Shown here piece by piece: positions 60,493-63,193 of a stretch of 63,193 nucleotides of DNA. The stretch comes from Erysipelotrichaceae bacterium. GTDB taxonomy: Bacteria > Bacillota_I > Bacilli_A > Erysipelotrichales > Erysipelotrichaceae. A program made the translations under genes and the position numbers. Where the stretch lies: assembly GCA_030525525.1 (NCBI GenBank), contig JAUNEN010000011.1, forward strand, positions 1 to 63,193. The letters run 5' to 3'. Under the pieces are notes generated by a model, which made no database searches, was not told the origin of the DNA, and worked only from the letters and a program-made list of their open reading frames with translations. Each line of letters opens with the position of its first letter. Within the stretch, counting starts at the first letter, position 1.

Positions 60493-61428
60493 TTAGATAA
60501 TCAGGAACGAGGCAGCGCATCCCGCCAGAAAGAGGATGATGCAGAGAATGATTGTAAAGCTTGTGAGCAGTGTCTTCCATAATTTCGGATTCAGAGCACC
60601 GCTTCTTGAAATATGGAAACTGATTTTCTGACCGATCAGGCTGTATGCGGCAATCAGATAAATGATGACCGTCATGATCGTCGGGATAATGATGAACCGA
60701 TCCGGAATGACTGCGATGAGCCATGCGAAGAAGGCGGTTGCGATGTGAATTTCTCTTGCCGGCAGGATCGAGTGATAGCGGTATGTAACAAGCGCCAGGA
60801 ACCATCCTGTGAAAAATGCAGGAAGAGCTTCCGTCAGCGACGGGGAAGCAAGCGCATAGAGGAAGGCTGAGGCCACAACGCCGAAGTAGCGGTTGTAATG
60901 GCCGAGCTGCCTCTGTATCACGCCGCGGAATACATATTCGTCGCAGATCGGTTTGATCAGCACAAACAGCAGGAAGTAAACTGCATTTTTGATAATGTTC
61001 ATCGGCGTTGTAAAATAGCCGACAAATTCAAAGGCTGCACTCGAAGGCTGCAGAAGGAAGCGGAAGAATGTTGCAATCGTTGAAAAGAGATAGGTGATTG
61101 CAATTCCGATTGAAATCAATACGATTCTGCGCTTCAGGGTGATCTCCGGTTTGCGTAAATAATCCTTGATGTTGAGATCAAGTGCAGCCGAAGATATCCT
61201 GAAAAATACAAAAGCCGCGACAAAAAGAGTCACGATAAAAAAGATCATGATGACAAGGTCCGGATCAAAACCAAGAAGGGCTTCCGGATAATAATTTCTC
61301 AGGAAACCGATCCCATACCACAGCATCTGATTGATAAATATATATATCACAAGTGAAATTCCGAATTTATTCACCTGTTTCTTTGCATCTTTGGTGGTAA
61401 TCACCTGCGGTCTGTACTGTTTTGCCAT
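60493..61428 (-). CDS. CPBP-family intramembrane glutamic endopeptidase, possibly inactive
   Basis: 311-residue polytopic protein of the CAAX/CPBP group. Motif 1, normally EExxxR, reads DEYVFRGVIQRQLG, with Asp in place of the first Glu. Motif 2 normally ends in His (FxxxH); here ASAFLYALASPS shows no His. Several helices surround these. Related proteins act in bacteriocin immunity or protein processing, but missing ligands suggest a scaffold role. Monocistronic. Confidence 0.75.
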   Translation of the reverse strand: MAKQYRPQVITTKDAKKQVNKFGISLVIYIFINQMLWYGIGFLRNYYPEALLGFDPDLVIMIFFIVTLFVAAFVFFRISSAALDLNIKDYLRKPEITLKRRIVLISIGIAITYLFSTIATFFRFLLQPSSAAFEFVGYFTTPMNIIKNAVYFLLFVLIKPICDEYVFRGVIQRQLGHYNRYFGVVASAFLYALASPSLTEALPAFFTGWFLALVTYRYHSILPAREIHIATAFFAWLIAVIPDRFIIIPTIMTVIIYLIAAYSLIGQKISFHISRSGALNPKLWKTLLTSFTIILCIILFLAGCAASFLII

Positions 61429-61461
61429 GTATATGCGCCTCAGGGTACTACAGAGATTTTA

Positions 61462-61496
61462 AAACAAAAACATATGTCAGTGAACATGACATATGT
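61462..61496 (-). terminator. Terminator of the NAD(P)HX repair gene
   Basis: ACATATGTCA (61470-61479) pairs with TGACATATGT (61487-61496). On the minus strand it is followed by TTTTGTTTT. Confidence 0.88.
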
Positions 61497-61524
61497 GTAA
61501 ATTATCTGAAAACTGCATTTGTGA

Positions 61525-62991
61525 TTAATGGCCGTGAGCTAATAACAGACGGTTCATGATCTTCGGAAAACTTTCAAGATCAAATGTTTCCGCCGCATAA
61601 TCGCTTCTGCCTTTGTCCGCCAGATGTCCGTGCAGCCACACTGCCATGCATACTGCCTTAAAGACATCGGGAACCAGTGTGCACATGGAAACAATCATCC
61701 CGGCCAACAGATCGCCGCTGCCGGCAGTCGCAAGCGCTTCGTTGCCGCTCTGGTTGATATATGTTTCGCCGGTTGGTGAAACAACGATTGTGTTGGGACC
61801 TTTGAGTACCAGGATCACATTGTATTCTTTTGCGAAAGATGATGCATATTCCATTCTGTGCTTCAGAATGTCTTCCGGGGGCTGATTGATGAGCGCCGCA
61901 AATTCACCGATGTGAGGTGTCATGATCACCGGACACTTAACAAACCGCAAAAGATAGGTGTTATGGACAAACATGCGCAGTGCTTCCGCATCAAGAACGA
62001 CCGGGCCTTTGCTGTTCTGCAGAATCAGATCCATGCATTCTTTTTTCCGTTCCATATAAACGGCACCTGATCCGAATAAGACTGCTTTTGCATGCGGCAG
62101 TACATTCATCACGGTTTCCTGTGCCGTGTGATAGCCGAAGGGGTGATAGACAGCAGCTGTATGCTTCATGGCTGCGATCGGATAGATGCTTTCCGGCAGC
62201 ACCGCTTCAATGTAGGGAGAACCGACCGTTTTTGCACCGGTGATATTGAGCATGAGCGCTCCCGCCATCCCATAGCATCCGCCGCATATCATTGTTTTGC
62301 CGTATGTTCCTTTATATGCATTTTCATTTCGCTTCGGATAGTTTTCAAAGAAGATTTCTTCATTCATTTCGCGGAAACGGGAAGCGATCTGATGAGGAAG
62401 GCTGAGACTTAAAAGCTTTGCTTCTTCGAAAAGATGATGATCCTTTCTCAGCATATGAAAAGGCTTATAGCAATCAAGTGCGAAGGTGATCTTTGAAATG
62501 ATTGCGTCTTTGTCGTAATATCCGGTATCTGCTTCGGCGCCGCTGTTGAGATCTGCTGAATAAACTCTTGCCTTTGATTCATTGACAAGACGGAAGATTT
62601 TACGCATATCGCTGCTCAGATTTCCGTGATAGCCGAATCCGTAAACTGCATCGATGATGACATCGGCTTCTTCAATCGCTTCGGAAATTCTGCGGAATGA
62701 GATTTTGCAGGAGCGGGGCACTTTTTTCCATGCTTCCTTGGCGGCATCTGTTTTCGGCATACCGCATACCGGTACAATTCTGATGTGATAATCCTTTTTC
62801 AGCAGTCTGGCAATCACCGAGCCGTCTCCGCCGTTATTGCCGTTTCCTGCCAGAATCAGAATTTTCTCATCAGTGCTGACTTCATTGCGGATTGCTTCGC
62901 TGAGCACTGTTCCGGCCTTCTCCATTAACTCAGAAACCGGAATCAGTGAGTCGGATTCAATCTGTTTCATTCCTTTTGTATCAATGATCAT
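61525..62991 (-). CDS. nnr: Bifunctional NAD(P)H-hydrate repair enzyme
   Basis: 488 residues. The N-terminal epimerase half (YjeF_N) shows ILAGNGNNGGDGSVIARLL and VIIDAVYGFGYHG. The C-terminal ADP-dependent NAD(P)HX dehydratase half shows KTMICGGCYGMAGAL, MTPHIGEFA, LKGPNTIV and NEALATAGSGDLLAGMI. It repairs hydrated NAD(P)H. The fusion is common in Bacillota. The start has AGGCGA upstream, a weak site. Neighbouring genes give no operon. Confidence 0.93.
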   Translation of the reverse strand: MIIDTKGMKQIESDSLIPVSELMEKAGTVLSEAIRNEVSTDEKILILAGNGNNGGDGSVIARLLKKDYHIRIVPVCGMPKTDAAKEAWKKVPRSCKISFRRISEAIEEADVIIDAVYGFGYHGNLSSDMRKIFRLVNESKARVYSADLNSGAEADTGYYDKDAIISKITFALDCYKPFHMLRKDHHLFEEAKLLSLSLPHQIASRFREMNEEIFFENYPKRNENAYKGTYGKTMICGGCYGMAGALMLNITGAKTVGSPYIEAVLPESIYPIAAMKHTAAVYHPFGYHTAQETVMNVLPHAKAVLFGSGAVYMERKKECMDLILQNSKGPVVLDAEALRMFVHNTYLLRFVKCPVIMTPHIGEFAALINQPPEDILKHRMEYASSFAKEYNVILVLKGPNTIVVSPTGETYINQSGNEALATAGSGDLLAGMIVSMCTLVPDVFKAVCMAVWLHGHLADKGRSDYAAETFDLESFPKIMNRLLLAHGH

Positions 62992-63087
62992 GAGTCGCCT
63001 GCTTTCTGAATTATTATTACTTTACCATGGCTGAATACCCATTAAAAGCGCAAAAAAATGTGATTATGAAAATTTTGTGAATTATTG

Positions 63088-63096
63088 TGCTATAAT
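63088..63096 (+). promoter_or_regulatory. Extended -10 promoter of the window-end ORF
   Basis: TGCTATAAT lies 42 bases before ATG 63139. Confidence 0.65.
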
Positions 63097-63138
63097 ATCA
63101 ATCGGCTTTATTGATGATATTTATGGGAGGTATTTGTC

Positions 63139-63193
63139 ATGCCAGCAAAGAAGACTGTTAAAGCTACAGAGGCAGCAGAGACAGAAGTAAAGA
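63139..63193 (+). CDS. Lysine/alanine/glutamate-rich N terminus of an ORF cut by the window end
   Basis: Only 18 codons are inside the window: MPAKKTVKATEAAETEVK. GGGAGG lies 9 bases before ATG. The start resembles the lysine-rich tail of GlgB at 55515 and the H1-like protein at 27164, but the product cannot be identified. Confidence 0.6.
   Translation, partial: MPAKKTVKATEAAETEVK

Noticed and set aside
1-63193. CRISPR arrays, insertion sequences, prophage or integrative elements
   Set aside because: No repeated spacers, transposase, integrase or long direct repeats were seen apart from the Rnf domain repeats.

Overview
The window looks like the chromosome of a low-to-mid-GC Bacillota (Firmicutes), most likely a member of the Erysipelotrichaceae or a close relative. 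That placement is inference. It rests on the gene order ecfA1-ecfA2-ecfT-truA-rplM-rpsI, an RNA polymerase delta subunit (rpoE), SepF, strong GGAGG ribosome binding sites, many TGnTATAAT extended -10 promoters, and an Rnf complex in a fermentative gene set. No 16S gene or other marker in the window fixes the species. Coding density is very high, and I see no insertion sequences, prophage, CRISPR array or transferred island.

Layout. 75-4691: ECF vitamin transporter core, tRNA pseudouridine synthase with an extra C-terminal domain, ribosomal proteins L13/S9 behind a probable L13 leader. 4863-13008: a TPR regulator, serine biosynthesis genes (thrH-type phosphatase and serC), a P1-family peptidase, a beta-lactamase-fold serine hydrolase, HU, a phosphatase and a threonine aldolase. 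13116-19290: a WG-repeat lipoprotein, rpoE, three small zinc-ribbon or unknown genes including an rpsU operon, a coiled-coil membrane protein, a membrane-anchored Mrr-type nuclease and an intracellular GH13 enzyme. 19583-30286: two MATE pumps, phosphoesterases, HAD phosphatases, a lipid kinase, sepF, a histone-H1-like protein and a second WG-repeat lipoprotein. 30456-35154: a MacAB-type exporter with two different adaptor proteins. 35181-46724: phosphodiesterase, coaBC-coaX-dipeptidase, nucleotidyltransferase, maf, a GH1 phospho-glycosidase, mgtE, a tRNA-Thr gene, an aldehyde dehydrogenase and an esterase. 46758-53822: apbE divergent from a seven-gene rnf operon. 53998-62991: an NSS transporter, glgB, a PTS-EIIB/ROK-like fusion, a DUF2804 protein, a CPBP-family membrane protein and NAD(P)HX repair. 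The window ends inside a lysine-rich ORF.

How the genes work together. The most striking unit is the Rnf region. RnfD carries an extra C-terminal domain, and RnfG carries two extra copies of the same domain behind its normal FMN-binding domain. Each copy ends in a motif resembling an ApbE flavinylation site, and the flavin transferase ApbE is encoded divergently next door as a lipoprotein. RnfB is only 93 residues: it keeps the membrane helix and the four-cysteine cluster domain but has no ferredoxin domains. A second small membrane protein with four cysteines lies directly before it. Together these suggest an Rnf variant with extra outward-facing flavins and a reduced cytoplasmic iron-sulfur side. 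Other recurring themes are lysine/alanine-rich tails on unrelated proteins, WG-repeat/SH3 lipoproteins, and genes whose start codon sits at the predicted transcription start (leaderless).
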